A model generated the notes under the pieces. The model did not search any database and was not told the origin of the DNA. It worked only from the letters and a program-made list of their open reading frames with translations. The position numbers and the translations under genes were made by a program. A stretch of DNA of 64,000 nucleotides from Diphasiastrum complanatum (Eukaryota > Streptophyta > Lycopodiopsida > Lycopodiales > Lycopodiaceae): positions 73,820,857 through 73,884,856 of the forward strand of contig CM055092.1 of NCBI GenBank assembly GCA_029204225.1. Direction: 5' to 3'. Position 1 is the stretch's first letter. Every line of letters starts with the position of its first letter. This document shows, in pieces, positions 35,411 to 46,813 of the stretch.

Positions 35411-37560
35411 TTAATCCATGCGTATCTCATATTTGTCTCTTGTTAAAGATATGGATGTGCTCAACAGAAAGGTCCAAAGCAACAAGAGGAAAAGACTGGT
35501 AAACAAGGATATATGTGATCTTCATCCAAAGGAGGTCATAGAAAAAGACGAATCCATGCATTCAAGTAAGTTATAGCTTATTTGGTATTGAATATTGCTT
35601 GAACTTTTTGATTCATTCATAATCACTAATATTGTTATTTATTCATTTCAACTTTCTGTTGATTTGCTTATTATATTGCTGTGAATACTATGAGTGTCCT
35701 AATTTCTACTAACATTTTCATGAACACTATGTTTGCAATGTTGATCAGCATTGGTTGTTGAAGACCATTTGGCTGATGAGATTTCAATTGGAAACTACTA
35801 GGCTTTATCTTGACTTCTAAATCTATGAAATCAATGTTAAACAATAACAAAATGAAAAAGATCAAAGCTTCAGTTACTGATAGCATTATGAATGAAGTTG
35901 GAAAAATATTAGACACTACATTGCTTCAGGGGGCATGTGAATTTTCTAGCATCGGTAGAGAAGCATATGCAAAAATGTTTAAGATGATAAAGGAGGCATT
36001 TGCACAGGTAAATATTAAAAAGTTTCCAATCCCACGACCATTTCATCTTTTAAAAAAAAAAGGCATGTTAGACCAAGGTATGTAGACAATAGTTGGTAAT
36101 CCATCTCATATCAATGAAGTGTATTGCTCGAAAGGAGAAAGTCTAGCTTATAACAATTCCAACAATTTATTTATTGGCATTGATCAGTTACTAACATTCA
36201 TCATAAATTTTTATGGTATTACAAATGAGAATGTCAATAACAAGTTGATAGTTGTTCTCAAGTTAGATGAGTTTGAAATTATAAAAGTACAAAAAATGGA
36301 AAGAGTCAGTCTCACGATCATGAATGGAGCACTTTGAAATTCAAAAGACTCAGAAGGCATCAATTTCAGTGTTCAATCAGAAAATGATATCTGGTGGTTG
36401 GCAGCATTTCAGGTATAGTGGTTCCTTCGCATAATCAATAGGGATAATCATTTTAATATGGATTTCATTTGGGAAATCTTCTCTATGTTAATATTATGAG
36501 GCTAATCATGTTTTTTGTATTCTCTTATAGGTGATGAAAGAAGACCATGACATTCTCTCATGGATATTTAATAAAACGTCATATTCTGCCACCATAAAAA
36601 ATCACTTGGAGGGAGTTCCACTCAATACTCCTGGAATTGGCACTTTCAACCTTAAAATGTATGTTCAATGTATCTCATGGCGCTAACTCTAAACACCCTT
36701 TTTGTACTGCATGAAAACAACAAAAGACATGACAAGGAGTATAGGAATATCAAGAGATCGAGAAGATCCTAATTGGAAACTTGTACTACCAATTCCTCTT
36801 CAAAATGTTCATATCTATACATTGCATGCGGAGGTGCATATTATAGAAAAAATAATATATCTTCCACGTTAAAATAAAAAAAGATAGGTAAAATAGGAAA
36901 TATTCCATGCAAGCCGAGCATTGGAGGAATTTTTATCAAATTATTCTGGCAAACAATCTAAGATTCAATATACGGCTTGGAAAGAAATTATTGTAGCAAC
37001 TCAAGATTTCAAAGAAGAAGGTTCTACTCGTATAGACAAAGTAGAAGTTTGGAAAAAATTAGACAACATGGTGAAATACTTGAGAAAAGATAAATTGATG
37101 TACAAATGATACAAAAAACAACCAGTGAATTTGTGGATGCAGTTCAAAGTGCATGGGGTGTTGATCATATAACACATTATATGGTAAGATTTCGATGTTA
37201 CACTACGATAGACAAATACGTGCAATTAAATTAGATACTTTTGGTACTGATTTAGATTATATTTTTATGACATGCAGCACATATTACGACATCATTCGAC
37301 ATTCTTTGCAAGAAATAGTTGAAGTCTTAGCATATGGTCATCGCAAAGAATGAAAAAATCTCATAGGCAAGCAAGAGCGACATTTCATAAAAGTACACAA
37401 CATGGCGGGACTAGCACAAAAAACAGTTATATACTGCAACTTTTCCAATGGTTTTACAGAAGAATCCAAATTCGTCATAATACAAAATCGACGGATTATA
37501 AAAAATTTCAAAAAGCATGCAAATTTATACAAGCCAATAGGCAATAGACACACAATAAAA
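35411..37560 (+). pseudogene. Family X gene, copy 2 (unknown function, several exons)
   Basis: The exons seen are: a, about 35411-35569 (MRISYLSLVKDMDVLNRK, ending CAA|GTAAGT); b near 35740-35810; c, about 35816-36008 (SIMNEVGKILDTTLLQGACE, ending CAG|GTAAAT); d, about 36010-36412 (NKLIVVLKLDEFEIIKVQKM, NDIWWLAAFQ, ending before GTATAG); e, 36531-36658 (VMKEDHDILSWIFNKTSYSA, PGIGTFNLKM). Further exons run from 36720 to 37560 (NWKLVLPIPLQNVHIYTLHA; AWKEIIVATQDFKEEGS; KKSHRQARATFHKSTQHGG, LQLFQWFYRRIQ). Stops occur in d and later exons, and the acceptor of c is mutated. The 5' end is cut at 35405. I cannot name the family. The paired repeat copies suggest an element-borne gene. It converges on the minus-strand gene that ends at 37611. 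Confidence 0.6.
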
Positions 37561-37610
37561 TTTTGTATATTAAATAAAAATATTTACAAAGTACAATTCA
37601 GCAGTATCTA

Positions 37611-38890
37611 CTCTGCTTCCGATACTTTCTCCAATGAAAGTTGCGACTTAGAATCATGCAACAATTTTCTTCTTTCGTATGGATCCAACAGCTCATAGTT
37701 TTCATGCTTACTCAGATCAACGTAAGCAGCATACAATGCAAAAGGAGATGATCTGGGCATGGAATTCACTGGTTCATATTAACCGCAATGGTTTTCTTTA
37801 CAAAAATTATTTTATGCACCTTATTGAAATTATGTCCTCCAAGAAAATGAGACAGTGCCTTGATTGCCATAATCATAGTCTCACCATGTTGATGAAACTT
37901 TGAATGGACAACACTTATCTCATTATTCTTGAAGAACTTCAGATAGTGCCCCAATGCATGATCTCTTGAAAATTCTCCAGCAGAAGATCTTTGCGCTCCT
38001 CGACGAATTGCGAAATCATCAAGGAAAATTGTTTCTTGAAATGATAAAAAAACAAAGTAAGCTCCAGTATATAATCTGACATAACGAATCTACTAGTACA
38101 TGATAAGATACAAAAACTTACACATTCAGCTTTGTCTTCCATGATTATTGTCTCTCCATCAATATTATGTCCACCTTTTGATATCAATATTGTTGTGGAA
38201 AACCAAGTTGACTTTGGATTCTGAGAAACTCCTCCTCAGAAGGTAGATCATCTTCTTTGTTGCACATTTCCTCCACGGCCATTTTCAAACAATCTTTCCC
38301 TGAATAAAACTTATCATTATGTACATTGTCAACACCAGGGAGAAGATCATCAACATCAAAATGAATTATATCCAAAAATTCATCAAGCTCTTTGTTCAAA
38401 ATGCAAAGAGTCTCAACTTCAGTAAAATAAAAAAGATCCGATATATCCGATATTGTCAAAAAAGAATTATTATCTATATTATAAGTAGGCAAAGTGATCA
38501 AAGATTTATCAGAAGGAGAAAGGGTAGTGGGTGTCCTATGGCCTATAAACGATGCCCTATTTTGAACAGGATCAAAATCTGAACAATCATCTAAATTAAC
38601 GCTCGTATAAAAAAAAAAGTATCTATATCTACAATCTTTGACTTTTCAGACTTTGTACCATTGGAAGAAGCAGCTTCAGAAGTGGAAGGGATAGCTTCCG
38701 AATCGTCAGAAATATTTAACAAAAGAAAAAAAACAAATGCATACTGAAAATCAACAAATCTACATTTTTTATTGTGAATTGGGCACTCATCTACAGACTT
38801 GAAATCATTATCTAACTTGGTGAACATTCTGTCAAGCTTAGCTTTATAGCTAGGCTTGTCGAGTGCCACCAGGTTCTGACAATAAATCAT
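37611..38890 (-). pseudogene. Unidentified acidic protein gene, convergent with family X
   Basis: From ATG 38890 the frame begins MIYCQNLVALDKPSYKAKLD and includes DECPIHNKKCRFVDF and an acidic Ser-rich stretch. It then loses frame in a T-run near 38605-38615. The next part carries ISDLFYFTEVETLCILNKEL and FDVDDLLPGVDNV. A later exon ends at 38122 before GTAAGT (GETIIMEDKAEC), and the last part encodes HALGHYLKFFKNNEISVVHS, GETMIMAIKALSHFLGGHNF and HKIIFVKKTIAVNMNQ. The stop is near 37611. At least two frame breaks make this copy doubtful. No family was recognised. It shares an upstream region with the histone-like gene at 39638. Confidence 0.5.
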
Positions 38891-38949
38891 GTCCTTATTC
38901 TGAGATCTGAATGACGGAGTAGTGAGTAGAGACTTAAATCTGAGATATA

Positions 38950-39637
38950 TCTCAAAGGCGCAAGCAAGTCAATGAAGGGTAATCAGTGTAAATGGCGCAC
39001 TTGAAATCGATATCCGGCCAAGGAATCAAAAATTTGCGTGAAAATCCTAGCCGAAAATGACTTATTTATAAAAAAAAATTTGCACGTGTGGAGGAGTTAC
39101 AAAAAAACACGTGTCGATTTTTGAATGGTCAAAATTAATACGCCGTACAGACAATGATCGATCTGACATCTGTCACATGCGAGAATGACACGGGTCGAAA
39201 AAGGATTCGTGCACGTGTCCCAATCCACATGGCCTCATAATGAGGTCATCATTGTTAGTACGGACATTCCACGTGCATCAATTAGATGATGACACGTGTC
39301 TTTGGTCATTTTTTCACACGTGCAAAAATTTCGTATATATAAATCCCTGGAATTTTCATTTTTTTTCGCAGAATTTTCGGTTTTCTCTCTCAAGCGCCCC
39401 TCTCATCGTTTAATCATATGCCTTCTTACATTGCGCTCGAGACCGATATCGCTGTTAGTCCAATATTGCTTTTGAATGCGCATCTCCTTTTTGAAAATAT
39501 TCTGTGTATATCTTGTGCTCGAAACTGATATCCAGTTCCAGTATCGATCTCAAGCGCCCCCTTATCGCAAATTTTTTTGTTTTCATTCCCTGCTCTTTTG
39601 TTCAAACTTTTTTTTAAATTTTCTTCTTCTCAGAATG
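38950..39637. promoter_or_regulatory. Candidate bidirectional promoter with clustered ACGTG boxes
   Basis: This lies between the minus-strand gene starting at 38890 and the histone-like ORF starting at 39638. The plus strand has a TATA box 'tatatataaat' at about 39337. The minus strand has 'ttataaataag' at about 39060. Between them, CACGTG/ACGTGT-type cores occur about six times in 250 bases (39080-39320). A 'ttcttcttctcag' just before the ATG also looks like a 3' splice site of a 5'-UTR intron. Confidence 0.5.
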
Positions 39638-40270
39638 ATGGCCAGGACCAAATCCACAGCCCATGCCATAACCATTGTACAATCATCCCATGCACGTGTT
39701 CCCCCTAGTACTGGCCGTAGACATGGCAGGAAGCAGGTCTGGCTAAGGGAGATTAGAAAACTCTAGAGATCAACTGAACTGTTGATCCTTAGAGCTCCTT
39801 TCAGTCGATCTGTAAGGAATGTCACTCTGTCACTTGGGCTAAATGTTCGTTTTGCCGTGACAGCCATGCAGGCCTTACAAGGTGCTGCAAAAGATTTTTT
39901 ATCCCAGTTTTTTGAGGATACTTATCTTTTGGCAGTGCATGATAAGCGTGTCACCATCATGCCAAAAGATTTGGTCATTCTCAAAAGACTTCGAGATCAT
40001 TTTTCTGGTCTGCATGTTGATAACGCCAACACCTCCAGAGACCTGCCTCTGGATAGAACCAACTTGCAGACTACCTCTAGGAGGAAGAGGAAGCAGCCTA
40101 TCCCCAATAAGGCTGGATCTCAAAGGCTAGCTGCTTCCCTTCCTCCTAGAGCTATCCCGGCCAAGAGACCTCGGATCGTCCTGAGCTCTGAGTCAGATGC
40201 TGGAGAATCTGATTCAGATCGAGAATCGTCACCCCTTCCTCCTCCTGTTATTCGTCTAGCTCCTCAGTAG
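39638..40270 (+). pseudogene. Histone H3-like protein with C-terminal extension, one in-frame amber codon
   Basis: The start ATG at 39638 is preceded by ATG 39635; the second gives the canonical MARTK. The N-terminal tail is about 12 residues shorter than in H3, and the K9/K14 region is not conserved. The alpha-N helix (WLREIRKL) is followed by TAG at 39764-39766, at the position of H3 Gln55; one C-to-T change from CAG explains it. The same frame then continues RSTELLILRAPFSRSVR, MQALQGAAKDFLSQFFEDTY and HDKRVTIMPKDL, covering the whole histone fold. Loop 1 has H3 length, so it is not clearly CENH3. Residues of about 124-210 form an extension with a basic patch (RRKRKQP) and an acidic Ser/Asp stretch (SSESDAGESDSD). 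The stop is TAG 40268-40270. It is a nuclear chromatin-type protein by family. It is either a recently broken gene or carries a sequencing error. Confidence 0.8.
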
Positions 40271-40274
40271 GTTA

Positions 40275-40865
40275 CTTGCCACTACCAACTTCATTTGTAT
40301 TGGCAAATCACATGCAAGGGCCCATGACAAAGGCCAATTCCACTATAAGCTATTATGCATCATAGTCTAAAACGAGGGCGGCCATGCATGAAAAAGAAAA
40401 AAAAGAGTGAATCGAAATGGGATGTGAGAGAAAAGGGTTGGAAGGGGCAAATAAAGTTGTTATAAGGCCATTTTGCATTTTTTTCACCATGTACATTGAG
40501 GTGGTTTACCAATGAAAACCCCCTCTTATTAGTGTATGTCAAGTTGACACGAGAAGGTTCGCACCATAATCTTCCTCTAATTGTCTATCATATTACCTTT
40601 GGTGCTAACCTTGCATGAGGAAGGGTTGTCATATTACTTTCCTCTAGCCCATAAAAACGTAAAAGTTACAATAAAAATCGAACATACTACCACATTATGG
40701 AACTGACTAGGTTTTGCTAATTCTACCTGAGAAGCATACTATTCTAATGAAAAAAATGTGTAAAATTGAATACAAAATCTAACAAACTAGTATGATGTAA
40801 AATCACGTTTGTTGGTTTGGACGACCAGCTCCACATTAAGAAAGAGAGGAATGGGCAAATTAAAA
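40275..40865. other. No gene recognised
   Basis: This is the 3' flank of the histone-like ORF. The part 40440-40520 shows weak similarity to the right inverted-repeat arm, suggesting an older copy. Confidence 0.4.
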
Positions 40866-40869
40866 TGGG

Positions 40870-41024
40870 AGGTAAGAACAAGGAGGGGCAAGCCTTGTTT
40901 ATAATTTTTATGTTCAGTTTAGTAGGGCATTATCATCCAAAATTTTCTACATATCCACATGGAAATGACATTGTGCTTTTTGGTGTTATCAACCCAGGGA
41001 AGTCACAAAGTCTCAAATCTAGGG
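40870..41024. repeat. Right arm of the 155-bp inverted repeat
   Basis: Reverse complement of 33221-33375, with about nine differences. Its outer end, CCCTAGATTTGAG read inward from 41024, corresponds exactly to the outer end of the left arm. No matching target duplication was found beside the two arms. Confidence 0.9.
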
Positions 41025-41144
41025 ATAAGATTCCACAATTCCTGTGAGTTAGCTTTCTCCATGGTTCATAACTTCATACAAATATGCCAGTTCATTTATG
41101 GCACCTCTATTGTCACATGGCTCTTGCCCTTTGGAGAGTTGATT

Positions 41145-41600
41145 TTATCTATTTGGAAGAGTGATACTAGTTTTTATCTCATCATTACTAGTTGTATAAT
41201 GATGCAAAAAAGATTTCAACCTTTGGATCTCCTTCTTGAGCATCTCATTTTCATCCAAACAAGTTTTCAACTTTGTAGATTTTTCTTCGCACTCCTTTGA
41301 TATTTTCCTTGATTCCTCTTCCAAATAATGTATTCTTTGCATTGAATGTGCATTCCCATAGAGCGTAATCCAAAAGGCCATTTCTACCAGCAACACATAT
41401 AGATTATTAACTGACTCACCGAATGAAAATCTGGATGTTGCAATGAACATGGATCAATAGGATACAATGTTCCTGATGACCATAAATCTACATGCTTTAG
41501 CTTTTCCTCCCTGTATTGGACCATATCAGAAGTTGACAATTTGGGTTGCTTTGAATTTCTTGTCCTGAGTGGAGCAAGATCCACATGAAGATGATAAAGC
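41145..41600 (-). pseudogene. Possible coiled-coil gene fragment
   Basis: The minus strand encodes a charged, coiled-coil-like segment (YLEEESRKISKECEEKSTKL, NEMLKKEIQRLKSFLHHY, about 41170-41340) preceded by a hydrophobic stretch (LYVLLVEMAFWITLYG). A second open piece at 41430-41600 is in a different frame and ends at a GTGAGT. The family is unknown. It may be two exons or a broken gene. Confidence 0.35.
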
Positions 41601-41819
41601 TTTGTCATCAGTACAATAGTATAGTAACAAACAACACAATGACAATAACAAAGCTGGAGATGGCGCTAACGACTCTGCTAGAGATAGAGATGGTGCTACA
41701 CACTTGTTTTTGACCCTGGAAATAGAGATGGCGTAGGCTTTGTTTTAGAAATGTCACTCCTAATTCAAATTTTTGTGTGTTCCCAACTATTGGGAGGGAA
41801 TATTTCAGCATTTTGAAAA

Positions 41820-42120
41820 TTATATTTTAACTATGGTTAAGCACCAGTGAAGTTTGATGTGACTAAACTAAGGTGCATTTATTTACATGGAAAGTAGTGC
41901 GGGCATATGTGTAAAGAAGTTAGAAAATGATATTATAATTGCTTTTTAGTTATTTTTCTGTGTCCTACATGGCATTTCTTATAGGGCCCTCTTTGGGCCC
42001 ATATTTTCTCTAATGGGGGATGTCCAACGCTTCATTTGCTCCTATGTAGCAAAGATGTTTTACCACCTTATGTGCCACATGGTGGCAACTCAATTTAGCT
42101 TGAGAGGGAAGAGGCACAAA
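41820..42120. other. No gene recognised
   Basis: AT-rich sequence. Nothing was identified. Confidence 0.5.
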
Positions 42121-43030
<910 letters not shown>

Positions 43031-43039
43031 AAAAAATTG

Positions 43040-44470
43040 TTTTTCAGCAAAAGTTTTGAATTTGAGAAATACATCAAACACCATTACTTGGAAGATAAGA
43101 GATATACCCAACAAAATCTTGTATAATCATCAATAAAAGTGACAAAGTATGTAGCTCATCCTTTTCTCTTGGAAGATGTAAAGTGAACATCCGAGTGCCC
43201 TAGCTCAAAAGGAAGTTGAGACTTGATGTTGGATCTTGGAAAAAGCCTCTTACGAGATTTTGCAATAGCACAAGTTTCACAAGGTTGAAGCTCCTTTGAT
43301 ATAGTCTTTGGCAATCCAATAGCTTTTCCATCTTTGACCATAGATGTCATGGCCTTGAAATTGGGATGTCCCAATCTGTTATGCCATAAATCCTCTTGAG
43401 AGATCTTGGTCTTGTAAGCAACATCACAAATGTTAGCACTCTCACTAGAATCTAGTTAGTACCCTCATAAGGCTTGAGACTAGAAAAATTTAATGAATTC
43501 TTGGAACTAGACATATGGGAACTAGCCCCACTACCAATCCACTACAAATCAACATTCTTGAAAGAAGAGGAAGAAAAACTAGACATCATAACTGAATCCT
43601 CCCTATCGCTCTCTTTCTCATTAGTGATGTTAGCTTGCTTAAATTGGTTCTTTTTCTTGAAGCAATTAGAGGCATAGTGGCCTTTCTTGCCACAAAAGAA
43701 TCACTTGAGATAAATGATCTGCATCACCATCTTTGGCTTGGTCTTTGTCCTTGTCCTTCTTGAAATGTTGAAGCTTGAGATGAATGATCTGCATCACCAT
43801 CTTTGCCTTGGTCTTTGTCCTTGTCCTTCTTGAAATGTTGATGTTATCATTTTCTCCTCCCCTTTGGCTTGTCGTTGGTGAGTAAAGCTTTGTCCTCTCC
43901 ACCATCCTTCAGTAAAAGCTTTTTGATTCTCAAGAGCTTGTTCTCTTGCCTACATTCTTCAGCAATAAGGACACCTTGAAGTGACTCGAAGCTTGGAAGC
44001 TCCTCCTTGGTTGCATAGAATTGTACAATGTTGTCAAACTCATCTTTCAATCCATTAAGGATAACTTGGACTAGCTCACTTTGATTAAGATGATCCCCTA
44101 TGCATGCAAGCTCTCTATGACGATCCTTCACTCTCATGACAAAGATTGAGGCACTCTCATCACTCTTTTGGTAGCTTTGGAAGATTTGATTCCTAAGAGT
44201 GAACAATCTAGAAGTGTGCTTTGAGGGTGTCCCAAGCCTCCTTGGCCAAGGTGCAAGTACTAATCTCTCTCAACACTTCATTAGAAACATTCATCTTGAT
44301 GTAGTGAAGGGCCATTCTTGCTCTTTTCTTTTACCTTTGGACTTCTTGAAGCACTTGGCTCCTCCTCAAGTCCAAGTACAATATCCATCACATCTTGGAG
44401 AATCAAAATTGAATCCATCCTCACCTTCCAAATAGAATAGTTGGAGGTGTTCAATTTCTCACCTTGCTTC
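43040..44470 (-). pseudogene. Copia gag-protease-integrase fragment
   Basis: Right to left there is a gag start (NTSNYSIWKVRMDSILILQD, about 44440), the central domain (ELVQVILNGLKDEFDNIVQF) and a CCHC knuckle at about 43660-43700 (CGKKGHYAS). Protease remnants follow at 43440-43620, and a GAG-pre-integrase segment lies at 43156-43374 (GHPNFKAMTSMV, PCETCAIAKSRKRLF). A 74-base tandem duplication lies at about 43705-43850. It belongs to the same family as 13430-14466. Confidence 0.85.
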
Positions 44471-44679
44471 TCCCCGTGGAAGCCATAATCACTTGAGAAA
44501 TCGACTTGTAATGGATCCAAAAAAACAAGTGCAAATGTTGCTTCTTTCTCAAAAAAGGACATATATGTCGTTGTTGATAGAACTGATTTACTGATCAAGA
44601 GGCCTAGGAAGCAGAGTGTCCTAAGGAAGAGTACCATGTCAAAGAAATAGCATTGAAGTAAGTCAGACACATGGTGCTT

Positions 44680-46190
44680 TTCTTTTTCTCCACTTCTAAT
44701 GTTGATGAGAGAAATGTAGATATTGTTGTTAATATTGCCATATGAATTTTAGATGACCTTGTAAATATAATCCAAATCTAGCCTTAAGTACAATTGTAAG
44801 TAAACCATTTTTAGATTATGACCAATATCTTATGTTCAGATGCCATAGATGTTGTAGGAATGCCTTTTGAGTTTAGGGTTTAAAATATGAAGTCTCTTTT
44901 TGTGATGAACTTTAAAATAGAAGAGTTTCTATAATTGATTCTATAATAGAATCATATCTATATCTTCTGTGGTATTCTATTGCAAATGAGTCTATAAGAG
45001 ATCTCTTCCTCCTCAGCTCATTCTTTTTTGTTTCATTTAAGAAAGACGATGTGAATTTATGTCATCGCCTTTTTTATGAGTACTCGGTTGTGAAATACCT
45101 ACTGATGCCATATCATGAAAAGCAATTCTCTATTATTAAATTTGCTCCATTGCACATAAATTATACTTTCCTATTGTTTATCAGTTCTAATAAGTTCTTT
45201 CCTCTTATCTTGCAGTGAGCACTAGAATTTAAATATTATCTCAGCTAAGAAAATTGTAGATAATCTTCTAAACTTGTTCTGTATTAAGATGAACTCAATC
45301 AACAACACCCACAAGGGTGTTGATGGCTTGCTTTTCAGAGTTTATGTATTCATTGCATGTCTAATTGAATGCATTTCTAATGTTGTAGAGCCCCCAACCA
45401 AATGACTTGTTTAGTTATGGTTGGTATACATTGTACAATGCAAAACTTTTTTTTGAGTAATATAACTTTCAAGAAGAAGTCGATCTTGCAAAGGTGATTT
45501 TTAATAAAACACATTCATTTTTTTTTTTGTTAATATCAAATATGTATTGCTTTTGAGATGTTTATCTCTACATAATTATTAACTTATTCATGTTTATTAC
45601 GTTACAGGTTTTGGTTGGTGATTACACAAGCTTTGATGTGTACAAATTTAGGCGAGAATTAATTTTAAGCATCTTTGCTAGGGTCTTATAATGTGCCCCC
45701 TGTAGAACTTTCTAAACCAGATGATGTACATATTCAAAATAAAGATAGGGAATTTGAAAATGTCTAAGGTCAATAGATAGAAAAATATAGATAGATATAC
45801 AGATATAGAGAAATATAGATCTACACAATATATAAATAAATCATTAATATAGTTGTACTAACGCCCAACTTCGAACGATCTTTTTGAATAAAGATATGAG
45901 TTCGTACAATTGGTTGCAAGCGATTTAATTGTTCTCCTACAATGTTGATTGTTGTAGGAAGATCCTTGTAGTTTGTTAGCAGCTCCTATCTTTTTCGTAC
46001 CTACATGAAAACCAATGTTTTAGTTTGTTTATTCATTGCATAGATATATATTTATAATGACTAACAATGAGTAGAAAATAATAAGCAATAAATTATTAGC
46101 GGTTTTTCATTTATGATGAATCGGAAGTTCTCAAGTAGAAGATCATTGTACATGTAAACAAACTTTGTTCTAATGTAATTTAGGCTCCAA
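44680..46190. other. No gene recognised
   Basis: AT-rich sequence, with ATAGATATAGA-type low complexity at about 45775-45840. No domain could be read. Confidence 0.5.
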
Positions 46191-46194
46191 TGCT

Positions 46195-46725
46195 CATCCA
46201 CTTCAATCATAGTTAGAACCTCTTCATAGTAGATTTCATAGTATTTCTATTAATAGAAGCCAAAATTGCCATCTAAATTAAGCTGTTATGATAACATTCA
46301 AGCAGTCTTTTAGTGCAACCATAACTATATGCTCTAAAGTCATAGACTCAAAACTTTTCAAAGTTTTATTTTTCTACTAGGTTGTAGTTTACAAAACAAA
46401 ACATTGTTTCTAAGCAATTTTTTTAGTGATTAGTCCTTAGATCATGATCTTCAACTCTCTAACGTTCAATTTTCATAGTACTAGAATATAGACAATTCAA
46501 TTTAAATTGTGTCCTTATTTTGAAAGATATACAGTCCAAAATTCAACATTTTAGTTGAGAACAACAATTTTTCAGAATTGTCTATTTTGCATGGTAACTT
46601 AGCCTATAACTTTTTTATTCATTTAGTTTCTTAACTATTGGTAATTGTAGAGGCAAGATCAGGGTTGTTATGTCGCCATTGGCCATTGATCCTAGCATTG
46701 TGAATTTGCTTTGATCACAAATTTT
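46195..46725 (+). repeat. Copia 5' LTR (approximate ends)
   Basis: This aligns with 49010-49475: 'agaagccaaaat', 'aagcaatttttttagtgat', 'attggtaattg.a.aggcaagatcaggg' and 'gatcacaa.tt' appear in the same order. It ends just before a primer-site-like 'catggtatcgaagc' at about 46730. Confidence 0.7.
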
Positions 46726-46813
46726 CCCATGGTATCGAAGCTCGAGTTTTGACCATGCATACCATCATAGTCACATCAGATTTTCTTATAGTATATTTTT
46801 CTAAGTTATTAGC

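Noticed and set aside
39638-40270. Centromeric histone CENH3
   Set aside because: Loop 1 is of H3 length, and FEDT...KRVTIMPKD is closer to canonical H3; not excluded, but not supported.
33221-41024. Endogenous giant-virus fragment, suggested by a histone-like gene among unknown genes
   Set aside because: Introns, flanking inverted repeats and repeat copies fit a transposon better, and no viral core genes are visible.
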